This document shows positions 26,637 through 34,753 of a stretch of DNA of 40,500 bases, piece after piece. The stretch lies in NCBI GenBank assembly GCA_946414395.1, contig CAMKOE010000022.1, forward strand, positions 1-40,500, given 5' to 3'. The notes below the pieces were generated by a model that was not told the DNA's origin, did no database searches, and was given only the letters and a program-made list of their open reading frames with translations. Made by a program: the position numbers and the translations under genes. The DNA is from an uncultured Porphyromonadaceae bacterium. Lineage in GTDB: Bacteria; Bacteroidota; Bacteroidia; Bacteroidales; Muribaculaceae. Position 1 is the first letter of the stretch. Each line of letters begins with the position of its first letter.

Positions 26637-29600
26637 ATGAGCGAGATATTATCATATAGCAACAACACGAGCAAGAACGGCGAGGAGGACTGGATTGCCC
26701 ATGCCCCCTACAGCGACGACGACATCGCCCGCATCAAGGACCCTGACGGTGGACTGAGCGAGAATCCGCGCACCGCCATTCCCAGCCCGCTGGCACAGTT
26801 GGACCTGGTGAAGAATGCCTTCAAGCAGTTGGCCAACGACTGCCTGCGCGGCGCGCGCATGAACGAGCGACTGGTGTCCAACGCGCTCGACGTGGCGCAA
26901 CTGTTCTTTGACTACGAGAACCACAAGGACTACCTGCGCATCATCCGCTGGAACCGTGAGGAGAACATCGAGCAACTCAAGGCCAACCCCCAGCACCGCC
27001 TCTACGGTGAAACGCTGGACCTGTTCCTGCGCAGCGACAAGGTCTATAACTTCGACCTGCTCAAGGACTGGTACATCATCATGTGGGACCGCAAGGTGCT
27101 GGGCGGCACATCGCCCGCTTCGATTGTCATGGCAGCACCTGCCGTGGGTGTCATCGACGACATCAAGGTCGAGCAGGGCGTGAGCCTCTTCAGTGAGGTC
27201 AGGCACCTGTGGCAGCGCGACGAGGACTTTGTCTTCTACATGTACTTGCTGCTCAACGCCTATCCCCAGTTGAGGCTGCACTGCGGCGAGGTGTACGCCT
27301 ACATGCAGAAGAACCTGGAGCCCCTGCGCCAGAACCGTCCCGACCTGTACCGCCGCATCACCACCGTCATCCCCAACCTCGATGCCCTGGACGAGAGCCG
27401 CGCCGGCACGGTGCTGGAGCAACTGGAGCATACGTGCGACCCCTTTGGCGGCGGTATCGACGTGAGCGTGCTCGGTGCCCGCTTCTATCACAAGCGAGCC
27501 CTGGATATCCAGACGGCTGCCAGCGAGAGCGACTTCGTCATCAGCCCCACCCTGCAGCAGGCCAAGAAAGACCTGCCACTGGTGCTTGTCAACGGCTTCA
27601 ACGGCAGCGTGGAGCACTTCCGCTATATTGATAAGGAATGGGACAGCGCCACGCAAGTGTTTGCCGACGGGCTTGCCCTGAGCGAGCGCAAACTGCCCGA
27701 CACGTCCATCCAGTACCCGTTTGTCACCACCGACGATTTCTTGTCCGACACCATCGTCAGGCTGGGCAGCGGTTGTGTGATTGACACCGACCACTTCTTT
27801 GACGGCAACCTCAAGCCGCGCACGCCGCAGCCCACCTGCGGCTACCTGCTGCCCTTGAAGCCCCTGCTGTTCACCTACTTTGACACCGCCTACCTGAAAG
27901 GAACCATCGCCGGTCGTCACGTCATCGACATCGAGGAGTTTGCCGACGGCAGCGTGATGGTCACCCTGCGCATCCGTGTCAAGAAGGGCGAGAACCGATA
28001 CATCGAACTGTCGCGCAAGTATTTCCCCATCAGCGACCACACGTGGTCCTTTGACGAGCGGCGCGGCACTGGCCGTGTAGTGGGCGCCACGTTGTCCACC
28101 TCGATATTCCCGTTTGTCAAGACCGATGCCAACGACGACTACACCGTCGAGTTGTTCACCATGATCGAGAATGGCGGCGCGACACTGCGGTTCTACAAGG
28201 AGGGCATGAAGACCGAGGGGCTGAACGTGCGCGACGCCGACCGTTCCCACTCGGGCTACAGCACGACCTACTATGACGTGGACGGGTCGTTTGACTTCAT
28301 CGACGTGAGCGTGATGAACCACCTGGGACGCTTCGGCGGCATGATCATCCCGCAATGGAAACCCTACACCCCCAGCGCCAAGGAACTGATCTTTGCTGTG
28401 GACTTCGGCACCACCAACACCCACGTCGAGTGGGCCGAGCGTGGCCAGCCCTCACGGCCGTTCACCTTTGAGTACGGCTCCCAGCAGGTGCTTGTCGCCT
28501 CGCTGCACAAGCCCAAGTCGCTGGAGTATGCCGAACAGGTGCAACGCGTGGAATTTGTGCCTCGCGAGATCGACAACGTCTATGGCTTCCCCCTGCGTTC
28601 CACGCTGGCCCGCAACGAGAACAGCGGCATGGGCAGCAACCTGTTCAGCGACGTGAACATCCCGTTCCTGTATGAGCGCCGCTACTTCCATGGCTATGAG
28701 GTGACGACCAACCTCAAGTGGAAAGGCGACACCGAGTTGGCCAAGTCCTTCCTGCGCGAACTCACGCTGCTCATCAAGGCCAAGGCGTTGCTCGAGAATG
28801 CCGACCTGCGCCGCACCGAGGTCGTCTATTTCTATCCCGTGAGCATGGGCGGTGCCGACCGCGACACGCTGGAACGCACATGGACCGAACTGTTCAACAC
28901 CTATATCGGCGCCGATGAGGACCACCTGCGTTCCTATCCCGAGAGTCTGGCGCCTGCCTACTATTACAGCGGTGCCGAGGTGGCTGGCAGCAGTTACGTG
29001 TCGATCGACATCGGCGGCGGCACCTGTGACACGGTCATCTACCAGCCCAGCGCCGACCGCATGAGCAGCGAGCCGGTGGCTATCTCGTCGTTCCGCTTTG
29101 CCGGCAACGCCATCTTTGGCGACGGCTTCACCGACAAGGACGCCGACAACAACCCGCTGCTGCAGCACTACACCCGCTACTTCAAGCAGCTCATCGAGAA
29201 CGACAAGGGCAACAACATCGCCTATCTGGGCAGCATCCTGACCGACATCATGGCCCAGAAGCGCAGCGAGGACATCAACGCCTTCCTGTTCTCGATCGAG
29301 AATGTCGAGGAACTGCGCAACCTGCGCGAGATCGACCGCAACCTGTACAGTTACAACGCCCTGCTGCGCAACGACAGCCAGCGCCGCCTCATCTTCATGT
29401 ACTTCTACTCGGCCATCATCTACTACATTGCCCAGGCCATGAAGCAGCGCGACTATGAGATGCCCAAGCAGATATACTTCTCGGGCACGGGCAGCAAGAT
29501 TCTCAATATCCTGGGGTCACAGAGCCGCATCAACATGCTCACCCAGACGATTATCGAGCGTGTGTACGGCAAGCCCTATAAGGAGATTTTTGAAATCAAG

Positions 29601-30080
29601 CAGGAATTCAAGAGTCCCAAGCAGATTACCTGCCGCGGCGGCATCAAACTGGAGAACCGCCGCCTCGAGGGTCAGGCCGACGTCACCCGCTACAACGCCA
29701 CCAGCGTCAAGCGCATGCGCTATTGCTGCTCCATGCTGGGCGAGGACGACCTGACGATGGCCCAAGTCGAGTCCATCGAGGTGCGCGACCGCCTGGTGGA
29801 GAAGGTCAAGGAGTTCAACCAGTTCTTCGTCGAGTTGTGTGACGCCACCATCAAGGACGAGTTTGGCATCGAGAACAACGTGCTGCGCCTGTTCGAGAGT
29901 GTGCTCAGCGACAACCTGGCCAACTACCTGACGGCCGGCATCAACACGTTCCTAAAAGGCCGCTACAATGCCACCGATGTCGTGGAGGACGTCCCGTTCT
30001 TCTATCCCATCATCGGCGTCATCCGCCACAACCTGCTCAAGAACATGCGCAACGACGTCATCAGCAAGTTTAACCAATAA
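26637..30080 (+). CDS. Large protein with C-terminal actin/Hsp70-type ATPase domain
   Basis: The protein has 1147 residues. From about 583 the actin/Hsp70/sugar-kinase fold is clear: phosphate-1 FAVDFGTTNTHVEWAE (DFGTTN 589-594), phosphate-2 SIDIGGGTCDTVIY (791-799) and an adenosine motif YFSGTGSK (947-954). Residues 1-580 are not a family I know; about 50-330 look helical and 400-560 beta-rich. No signal peptide or membrane helix is present. It lies 56 bases after the tubulin-like gene. It could be a chaperone-like or filament-forming ATPase. Pairing an actin-fold and a tubulin-fold protein in one operon is the key oddity. Confidence 0.82.
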   Translation: MSEILSYSNNTSKNGEEDWIAHAPYSDDDIARIKDPDGGLSENPRTAIPSPLAQLDLVKNAFKQLANDCLRGARMNERLVSNALDVAQLFFDYENHKDYLRIIRWNREENIEQLKANPQHRLYGETLDLFLRSDKVYNFDLLKDWYIIMWDRKVLGGTSPASIVMAAPAVGVIDDIKVEQGVSLFSEVRHLWQRDEDFVFYMYLLLNAYPQLRLHCGEVYAYMQKNLEPLRQNRPDLYRRITTVIPNLDALDESRAGTVLEQLEHTCDPFGGGIDVSVLGARFYHKRALDIQTAASESDFVISPTLQQAKKDLPLVLVNGFNGSVEHFRYIDKEWDSATQVFADGLALSERKLPDTSIQYPFVTTDDFLSDTIVRLGSGCVIDTDHFFDGNLKPRTPQPTCGYLLPLKPLLFTYFDTAYLKGTIAGRHVIDIEEFADGSVMVTLRIRVKKGENRYIELSRKYFPISDHTWSFDERRGTGRVVGATLSTSIFPFVKTDANDDYTVELFTMIENGGATLRFYKEGMKTEGLNVRDADRSHSGYSTTYYDVDGSFDFIDVSVMNHLGRFGGMIIPQWKPYTPSAKELIFAVDFGTTNTHVEWAERGQPSRPFTFEYGSQQVLVASLHKPKSLEYAEQVQRVEFVPREIDNVYGFPLRSTLARNENSGMGSNLFSDVNIPFLYERRYFHGYEVTTNLKWKGDTELAKSFLRELTLLIKAKALLENADLRRTEVVYFYPVSMGGADRDTLERTWTELFNTYIGADEDHLRSYPESLAPAYYYSGAEVAGSSYVSIDIGGGTCDTVIYQPSADRMSSEPVAISSFRFAGNAIFGDGFTDKDADNNPLLQHYTRYFKQLIENDKGNNIAYLGSILTDIMAQKRSEDINAFLFSIENVEELRNLREIDRNLYSYNALLRNDSQRRLIFMYFYSAIIYYIAQAMKQRDYEMPKQIYFSGTGSKILNILGSQSRINMLTQTIIERVYGKPYKEIFEIKQEFKSPKQITCRGGIKLENRRLEGQADVTRYNATSVKRMRYCCSMLGEDDLTMAQVESIEVRDRLVEKVKEFNQFFVELCDATIKDEFGIENNVLRLFESVLSDNLANYLTAGINTFLKGRYNATDVVEDVPFFYPIIGVIRHNLLKNMRNDVISKFNQ

Positions 30081-30113
30081 AAATCATCCATAACCCCCAA
30101 ACAATTTAAAGTT

Positions 30114-31262
30114 ATGAAACGCATTACTTTAATCATGGCAGTTATCATCTGCTTCGCCACCTCGGCACTGGCACAAATCTCCGAGAACCAGACACTCTCG
30201 ACCACGTTGTGGAAACAGGGTATCGCCACCTGTGCTCACTACACGGCCCATGCCCGTGGCTTTGCCAAGAAGATTGACGAGATCAAGGCAAAGTATCCGC
30301 AGGGCTACAGCCTGGACGACCTCAATGAGGTTTACAGCAACCAGGGCCGCAAGTGGGAAAAGATCTACAACGAGTTCAAGGAGGAAGAAGGCAAGAACGG
30401 CAGCATCAGCGACCTCAAGGAACTCGTGACTCCCCAGATCTGGAAACTCGTCGAACCCGAGTTCCAGGCCTACATCACCGAGCATCCCGAGGCCATGAAC
30501 GAAGTGCCCGCCCAGCCCGCCGACCAGCAGGTCGAGGGCGAGAATGGCGGGGAGCAATCCCAGCAGGCCGAGGGCCAGGACAATGCCGCCCAAGCCAGCA
30601 GCAAGGGCACCGGCATGGCATGTCCCGCCAACCTGCCCCTGTGGCTCGGCATCCTGGGCTCATTGCTGGGCCTGTGCGCGCTGCTGATTGCATTGAGCAA
30701 CCGCGGCAAGATCAAGGAAACCCACCGCATGCTGGCCCGCGAGATTGACCGCACCAACGCCAACCTGCAAGAGTTCTCGAGCGACGCCGCCGACCAGATG
30801 AAGGCGCTGTCCATCCGACTGACTGGCAAGGCCATCCGCAACAAGGACATCGAGCCCATCGCCAGCGAGGCTATTGCCGAACAGCCCGAAGCCATCGAGG
30901 AGACAGTGGTGGCCAGCGATGACAACGGCGAGGAAGACGGCGAACTGATGAACCTGTTCATGAGCAAGCCCGACGAGAATGACGACTTCACCCGCGTGAG
31001 CGACACCTTTGAGCCGGGCAACTCCATCTATGTGCTCACCACGTTTGACGGCCAGCACGGCACCTTTGAGGTCATCGACAAGCCCGAAGTCCACAGTTTT
31101 GCCCTGATGATGCCTGCCGAGAACCTGATACGCGCCTGCTCGGGCAATGCCATCCAGATTCCCAGCGGTACCCACATCGTGACCGACCGCGCCGGTGAAG
31201 CCGAGTTCATCGACGGCAAGTGGCACATCGTGGTCAAGGCCATCATCCACTACGAGAACTGA
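30114..31262 (+). CDS. Signal peptide plus transmembrane protein spanning the inner membrane
   Basis: A signal peptide (1-20, ending SALA/Q) exports an N-terminal domain of about 150 residues that ends in a Gln/Glu-rich linker. A single transmembrane helix at about 174-193 (LWLGILGSLLGLCALLIAL) returns the chain to the cytoplasm. There, a basic helix (KIKETHRMLAREIDRTNANL, 196-215) leads to an acidic linker and a beta-rich C-terminal domain (about 290-382). The layout suits a link between the periplasmic vWA-like lipoprotein and the cytoplasmic tubulin-like and actin-like proteins. I recognise no family. Confidence 0.75.
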   Translation: MKRITLIMAVIICFATSALAQISENQTLSTTLWKQGIATCAHYTAHARGFAKKIDEIKAKYPQGYSLDDLNEVYSNQGRKWEKIYNEFKEEEGKNGSISDLKELVTPQIWKLVEPEFQAYITEHPEAMNEVPAQPADQQVEGENGGEQSQQAEGQDNAAQASSKGTGMACPANLPLWLGILGSLLGLCALLIALSNRGKIKETHRMLAREIDRTNANLQEFSSDAADQMKALSIRLTGKAIRNKDIEPIASEAIAEQPEAIEETVVASDDNGEEDGELMNLFMSKPDENDDFTRVSDTFEPGNSIYVLTTFDGQHGTFEVIDKPEVHSFALMMPAENLIRACSGNAIQIPSGTHIVTDRAGEAEFIDGKWHIVVKAIIHYEN

Positions 31263-31274
31263 TCAACAGTGTGA

Positions 31275-31352
31275 AGAGAATAGAGAATAGTGTTTGGAGC
31301 CTCCCTGCCCATGTCAACTATTCTCTATTCTCTATTCTCTATTAACTATTAA
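31275..31352 (+). repeat. Inverted, 7-base-periodic repeat inside the operon
   Basis: The bases at 31275-31291 pair perfectly with 31317-31333, forming a 17-base stem with a 25-base loop. The right arm continues as tandem CTATTCT (three times) and CTATTAA (twice) up to 31352. It lies between the last two operon genes and may modulate expression of the zinc-ribbon gene. Confidence 0.8.
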
Positions 31353-31363
31353 CTGCAAGAAGA

Positions 31364-31852
31364 ATGCGCTGGACCTGTCCCAAGTGTGGTAAGAAACTCG
31401 ACGTCAGCAACGAGCAACTCATTGCCAACGATGGCGTGATCGTGTGCCCGCAGTGCTTGCTGCAGGCCCACCTGCCCCTGCCCAAGGCGCGCGTCAAGCC
31501 CCGCAGTGCCGAGCCCACCAGGCGACAGCAACCGAGCATCAGTTTTGACGACGAGAGCGACATGCCGCCAGTCCACAAGCAGACAAGCACCACTCCCACT
31601 CCCCCTCCCCACAAGCCCCGCATGAAACAGGCATCCACATCCTACCGCTACACCGGCTTGACCGGCAGCAGCGGTAACAACACGTCAACAACAAGGAAGA
31701 AGATAAGCGCCACCAGGAAGAAATCCAGAAAAAAGAAGAAAAACAGCGACGGCATGAGCGCCCTGGGATGCCTGGGCCGCACGATTGTGTTCACTCTCGT
31801 CCTGTTTGCGGCCTACGTCTTCTTGGGCCTCCTCATCGATGCCATGCAATGA
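31364..31852 (+). CDS. Zinc-ribbon protein with C-terminal membrane helix
   Basis: The N-terminus WTCPKCGKKL and a second CPQC about 23 residues later form a four-cysteine zinc ribbon (residues 4-31). A low-complexity basic linker follows (40-130, rich in Ser, Thr, Pro and Lys, ending in a KKSRKKKKN patch), then one transmembrane helix (about 139-158). It is probably a tail-anchored inner-membrane protein with its ribbon in the cytoplasm. It is the last gene of the tubulin-like/actin-like operon, after a 101-base gap that contains the inverted repeat. Confidence 0.75.
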   Translation: MRWTCPKCGKKLDVSNEQLIANDGVIVCPQCLLQAHLPLPKARVKPRSAEPTRRQQPSISFDDESDMPPVHKQTSTTPTPPPHKPRMKQASTSYRYTGLTGSSGNNTSTTRKKISATRKKSRKKKKNSDGMSALGCLGRTIVFTLVLFAAYVFLGLLIDAMQ

Positions 31853-31998
31853 CGGGGGAAACGCCCATTTCAACGACCTTTTTCACCATTCACGCTTGAG
31901 TGGCCGCGTTAATTTCACACATCGGCCTCCTTCCCTCTTTTAAGAACGATATAACACTATTTAAGGATATTTCATGCCGGATGTCGGGCAAAAAATTG

Positions 31999-32006
31999 TA
32001 ACTTTG
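31999..32006 (+). promoter_or_regulatory. -7 promoter element before DUF4491/trmD
   Basis: TAACTTTG matches TAnnTTTG, about 60 bases before the DUF4491 start. The -33 box is unclear. Apart from a small CCATTCA/TGAGTGG hairpin (31886-31903), the 31853-31998 gap holds nothing identified. Confidence 0.6.
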
Positions 32007-32067
32007 CGGGACATTTCGGCCAGGATAATGCATGCGTCCTGGCATGCGGCAAAATCTAACAGAAATA

Positions 32068-32394
32068 ATGATTGATTTTTTATCGACATATCACCTGCAG
32101 GGCCTGGTATTGGGCCTGTGCTCGTTCTTGATTATCGGCATTTTCCACCCCATTGTCATCAAGGGTGAGTATCGTTATGGGCAGCGCTTCAAGTGGTTCT
32201 TTGTGGTGCTCGGCATCCTGTTGTGCATCGGTTCCCTGCTCGTCGATGGCGTGATGCTCTCGTCACTGATGGGTGTGGGCGCCTTCTCGAGTTTCTGGGG
32301 CATCAAGGAGATGGGGGAACAGCAGGAACGCGTCCGCAAGGGATGGTTCCCGCGCAACCCCAAGCGCACCTATCCCTGGGACAAGGAGAGTTAG
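32068..32394 (+). CDS. DUF4491-family membrane protein
   Basis: I start at the ATG at 32068 (MIDFLSTYHLQGLVLG), not 36 bases upstream, because the family begins just before the first helix. Three hydrophobic helices are visible (about 8-25, 38-55 and 60-75). The C-terminal WGIKEMGEQQERVRKGWFPRNPKR is typical of the family. Its function is unknown. It sits 54 bases before trmD and is probably co-transcribed with it. Confidence 0.8.
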   Translation: MIDFLSTYHLQGLVLGLCSFLIIGIFHPIVIKGEYRYGQRFKWFFVVLGILLCIGSLLVDGVMLSSLMGVGAFSSFWGIKEMGEQQERVRKGWFPRNPKRTYPWDKES

Positions 32395-32448
32395 GAGTTG
32401 GCATCTGCCTGCTGTATTGAATAGAAACCAGACACTAGAAACCGAACA

Positions 32449-33129
32449 ATGAGAATAGACATCTTGACAGTCATGCCCGACGCGCTCGAGTCGCCGCTGC
32501 ACACGTCCATCCTGCAACGGGCCCAGGACAAGGGCCTGGTGGAGATTCACGTGCACAACCTGCGGGACTGGAGCCTGCGCAAGCACCGCAAGGTGGACGA
32601 CTACCCCTTCGGCGGCGAGGCCGGCATGGTGATGCAGATCGAGCCCGTGTGGCGCTGCATGGAGGAGTTGAAGAGCCAGCGCGAGTATGATGAAATCATC
32701 TTCACCTCGCCCGATGGTGAACAACTCGACCAGCCCATGGCCAATGCCCTGTCCCTCAAGGAGAACCTGATGATCCTATGCGGCCACTACAAGGGCGTGG
32801 ACTACCGCATACGCGAGCACCTGATCACCAAGGAAATCACCATCGGCGACTATGTGCTCACTGGCGGCGAACTGCCCGCGGCGGTCATTGCCGACGCCGT
32901 GGTGAGGCTGCTGCCCGGAGCCATCGGCGATGAGCAGAGCGCACTGAGCGACTCGTTCCAAGACGGGCTCATTGAGGCACCCGTCTATACACGCCCCGAA
33001 GTCTTCAACGGCTGGCATGTTCCCGAAATACTGTTGAGCGGCCATGCCGCCAAGATCGCCGAGTGGAAGATGCAGCAATCGCTGGAACGCACCCGGCGCC
33101 TGCGCCCCAACCTGCTAAAGGATGAGTGA
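32449..33129 (+). CDS. trmD: tRNA (guanine-37-N1)-methyltransferase
   Basis: The 226-residue SPOUT-fold enzyme begins [17 protein letters not shown]. The knot region that binds SAM includes [12 protein letters not shown] (109-120) and [13 protein letters not shown] (131-143). The C-terminal domain contains [21 protein letters not shown], which contacts tRNA. It methylates G37 next to the anticodon and prevents +1 frameshifting. The length is normal. Confidence 0.96.
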   Translation: MRIDILTVMPDALESPLHTSILQRAQDKGLVEIHVHNLRDWSLRKHRKVDDYPFGGEAGMVMQIEPVWRCMEELKSQREYDEIIFTSPDGEQLDQPMANALSLKENLMILCGHYKGVDYRIREHLITKEITIGDYVLTGGELPAAVIADAVVRLLPGAIGDEQSALSDSFQDGLIEAPVYTRPEVFNGWHVPEILLSGHAAKIAEWKMQQSLERTRRLRPNLLKDE

Positions 33130-33186
33130 ACACTGTAAAGATCAGAAATCAGAAGTCAGTAGTTTTTTTCAGACTGTAGTATCCTT

Positions 33187-33218
33187 ACTTAAAACTTAAA
33201 ACTTAAAACTTAAAACTC
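33187..33218 (+). repeat. 7-base tandem repeat (AAAACTT) between trmD and the ftsB-like gene
   Basis: About four and a half copies of AAAACTT lie in tandem. The related unit occurs on the opposite strand at 10297-10337. Confidence 0.8.
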
Positions 33219-33229
33219 AACTACTCAAT

Positions 33230-33538
33230 ATGGCACTTTTCAACTTTCAACGTCCCAAGTGGATACCGCGCTGGCTCAACATCCCACTGCTCATCTTTGT
33301 GGGTTTTGTGGTAGTGTTGCTCTTCTTTGGCGACAACAACTACATGCGCATCAGCAAGTACCGCTCCCAGATCAACGAACTCAAGAGTGAAATCAAGAAC
33401 AACGAGGACTCGGCAGCCATGTATGAGGCCAAGATCAACGAACTCAACACCGACAAGGAGTCCCTCGAACGTCTCGTGCGCGAGAAATACGGCATGAAGC
33501 GCATCAACGAGGAAGTATTCACCACCGATATTCCCTAA
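33230..33538 (+). CDS. FtsB/DivIC-family septum formation initiator
   Basis: A short cytoplasmic N-terminus, one transmembrane helix (about 17-34) and a periplasmic coiled coil (about 40-90), followed by REKYGMKRINEEVF, match the FtsB/DivIC family in size (102 residues) and layout. These proteins bridge FtsL and FtsQ in the cell-division complex. It lies downstream of trmD and 8 bases before the next membrane protein gene. Confidence 0.88.
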   Translation: MALFNFQRPKWIPRWLNIPLLIFVGFVVVLLFFGDNNYMRISKYRSQINELKSEIKNNEDSAAMYEAKINELNTDKESLERLVREKYGMKRINEEVFTTDIP

Positions 33539-33546
33539 GCACAAAT

Positions 33547-33930
33547 ATGGCATCAACAACACAGAGCGACAACAATCGTCAGAATTCAGTTTCGGGCATC
33601 ATGCTGGTCATCGGCCTGCTCATCATGGCCGTCATGGCGCTACTGCCACTGCTCAACATCAACCACATGTGGATGAGATGGGCATTTGCCGCCGGCGCAT
33701 TCCTGGTGCTGGTGGGCCGCATCATCGGCATTTACAAGGGCCCGTCGTTGCGTGTCAAGCGCCTGCACCGCATTCTCATTTCCAGCGCAATCCTGTACTG
33801 CGCCAGCGCACTGATGATGTTCATCTCGCGGGGCACCAACGATTGGATAGCGTTCCTGCTGGCAGGCCTCGTGATGCAGATGTATGCCTCATGGATGATT
33901 GAGCGTGAAGAAAAGAAAACTGAAAAATAA
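33547..33930 (+). CDS. Small multi-pass membrane protein of unknown function
   Basis: Four hydrophobic helices (about 17-38, 46-62, 75-95 and 100-115) follow a polar N-terminus, and the C-terminus is charged (EREEKKTEK). I recognise no family. It starts 8 bases after the ftsB-like stop, so it is translated from the same message. Confidence 0.75.
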   Translation: MASTTQSDNNRQNSVSGIMLVIGLLIMAVMALLPLLNINHMWMRWAFAAGAFLVLVGRIIGIYKGPSLRVKRLHRILISSAILYCASALMMFISRGTNDWIAFLLAGLVMQMYASWMIEREEKKTEK

Positions 33931-33951
33931 CTTTATCCTGGCGGATTATTT

Positions 33952-33981
33952 TTTGTAATTACCAAAGTTTGAGTAATTTTG
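33952..33981 (+). promoter_or_regulatory. Promoter of the coaX operon
   Basis: TTTG (33952-33955) and TAATTTTG (33974-33981) are 18 bases apart. The start codon of coaX is only 7 bases past the -7 box, so the transcript would be nearly leaderless. Confidence 0.65.
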
Positions 33982-33988
33982 CGGGTTA

Positions 33989-34753
33989 ATGAAAGGTAAC
34001 TTGACAATAGACAACGGCAACACCTCCATCAAGGTGGCCTACTTTATCGGCACGCAGGTTGTGGCGACCAACCGTTTCATTCGTCGCGACGTGCGCCTGC
34101 TGGACCGATTTATCAGCAGTTACAAACCCGAGACCGCCATCGTGTGCAGCACAGCGTCGGCTAGTGCCAGCCAGCGCATCGAGCAACTCGTCGAGCAACG
34201 CTGCCGCAAGGTGATGCACCTCTCACACGAGACGCCGATGCCCATCCGCCTGGGCTATCACACCCCGCAGACGCTGGGACGCGACCGCATCGCCACCGCC
34301 GTGGGCGCATGGGGCATTGCCCAGCGGCTCGACAACGCCTGCGACGTGCTGGTCATCGATGCCGGCACAGCCATCACCTATGACCTGATCACCGCCAACG
34401 GCTGCTTTGTGGGCGGGAACATCGCTCCCGGCCTCGCGTTGCGCTTCAAGTCGCTGCACGAGCACACGGGCCTGCTGCCGCTGGTTGACACCGACGGTGA
34501 CACCCCCGTTGTGGGATATGACACAATGACGGCCATCCGCAGCGGTGTGATGCTGGGACTGATAGGCGAGATCAAGAGTTACATTGCCGACCTCAAGTTA
34601 TCTCACACCAACCTGATGACTTTCATCACCGGCGGCGACGGCAAACTGCTCCATGCCCGCCTGGATGACGACAGCATCATTTATTACGAACATCTGGCGG
34701 CTGAAGGTCTCAACCGCATCTACTTATACAATCAAGCCAATGAGAATCTTTAA
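33989..34753 (+). CDS. coaX: Type III pantothenate kinase
   Basis: The actin/ASKHA-fold kinase has an opening DNGNTSIK (8-15) phosphate loop, TLGRDR (95-100), VIDAGTAITYDL (122-133) as the second phosphate motif and GGNIAPG (142-148). It phosphorylates pantothenate in the first step of coenzyme A synthesis, and the family needs a monovalent cation. At 254 residues the length is normal. It overlaps the next gene by 14 bases. Confidence 0.95.
   Translation: MKGNLTIDNGNTSIKVAYFIGTQVVATNRFIRRDVRLLDRFISSYKPETAIVCSTASASASQRIEQLVEQRCRKVMHLSHETPMPIRLGYHTPQTLGRDRIATAVGAWGIAQRLDNACDVLVIDAGTAITYDLITANGCFVGGNIAPGLALRFKSLHEHTGLLPLVDTDGDTPVVGYDTMTAIRSGVMLGLIGEIKSYIADLKLSHTNLMTFITGGDGKLLHARLDDDSIIYYEHLAAEGLNRIYLYNQANENL

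Noticed and set aside
26652-28424. Minus-strand open frame of 590 codons
   Set aside because: It is antisense to the actin-like ATPase gene, with no promoter or domains.
31318-31352. Possible CRISPR-like array
   Set aside because: The units are 7 bases with no spacers; this is a simple tandem repeat.
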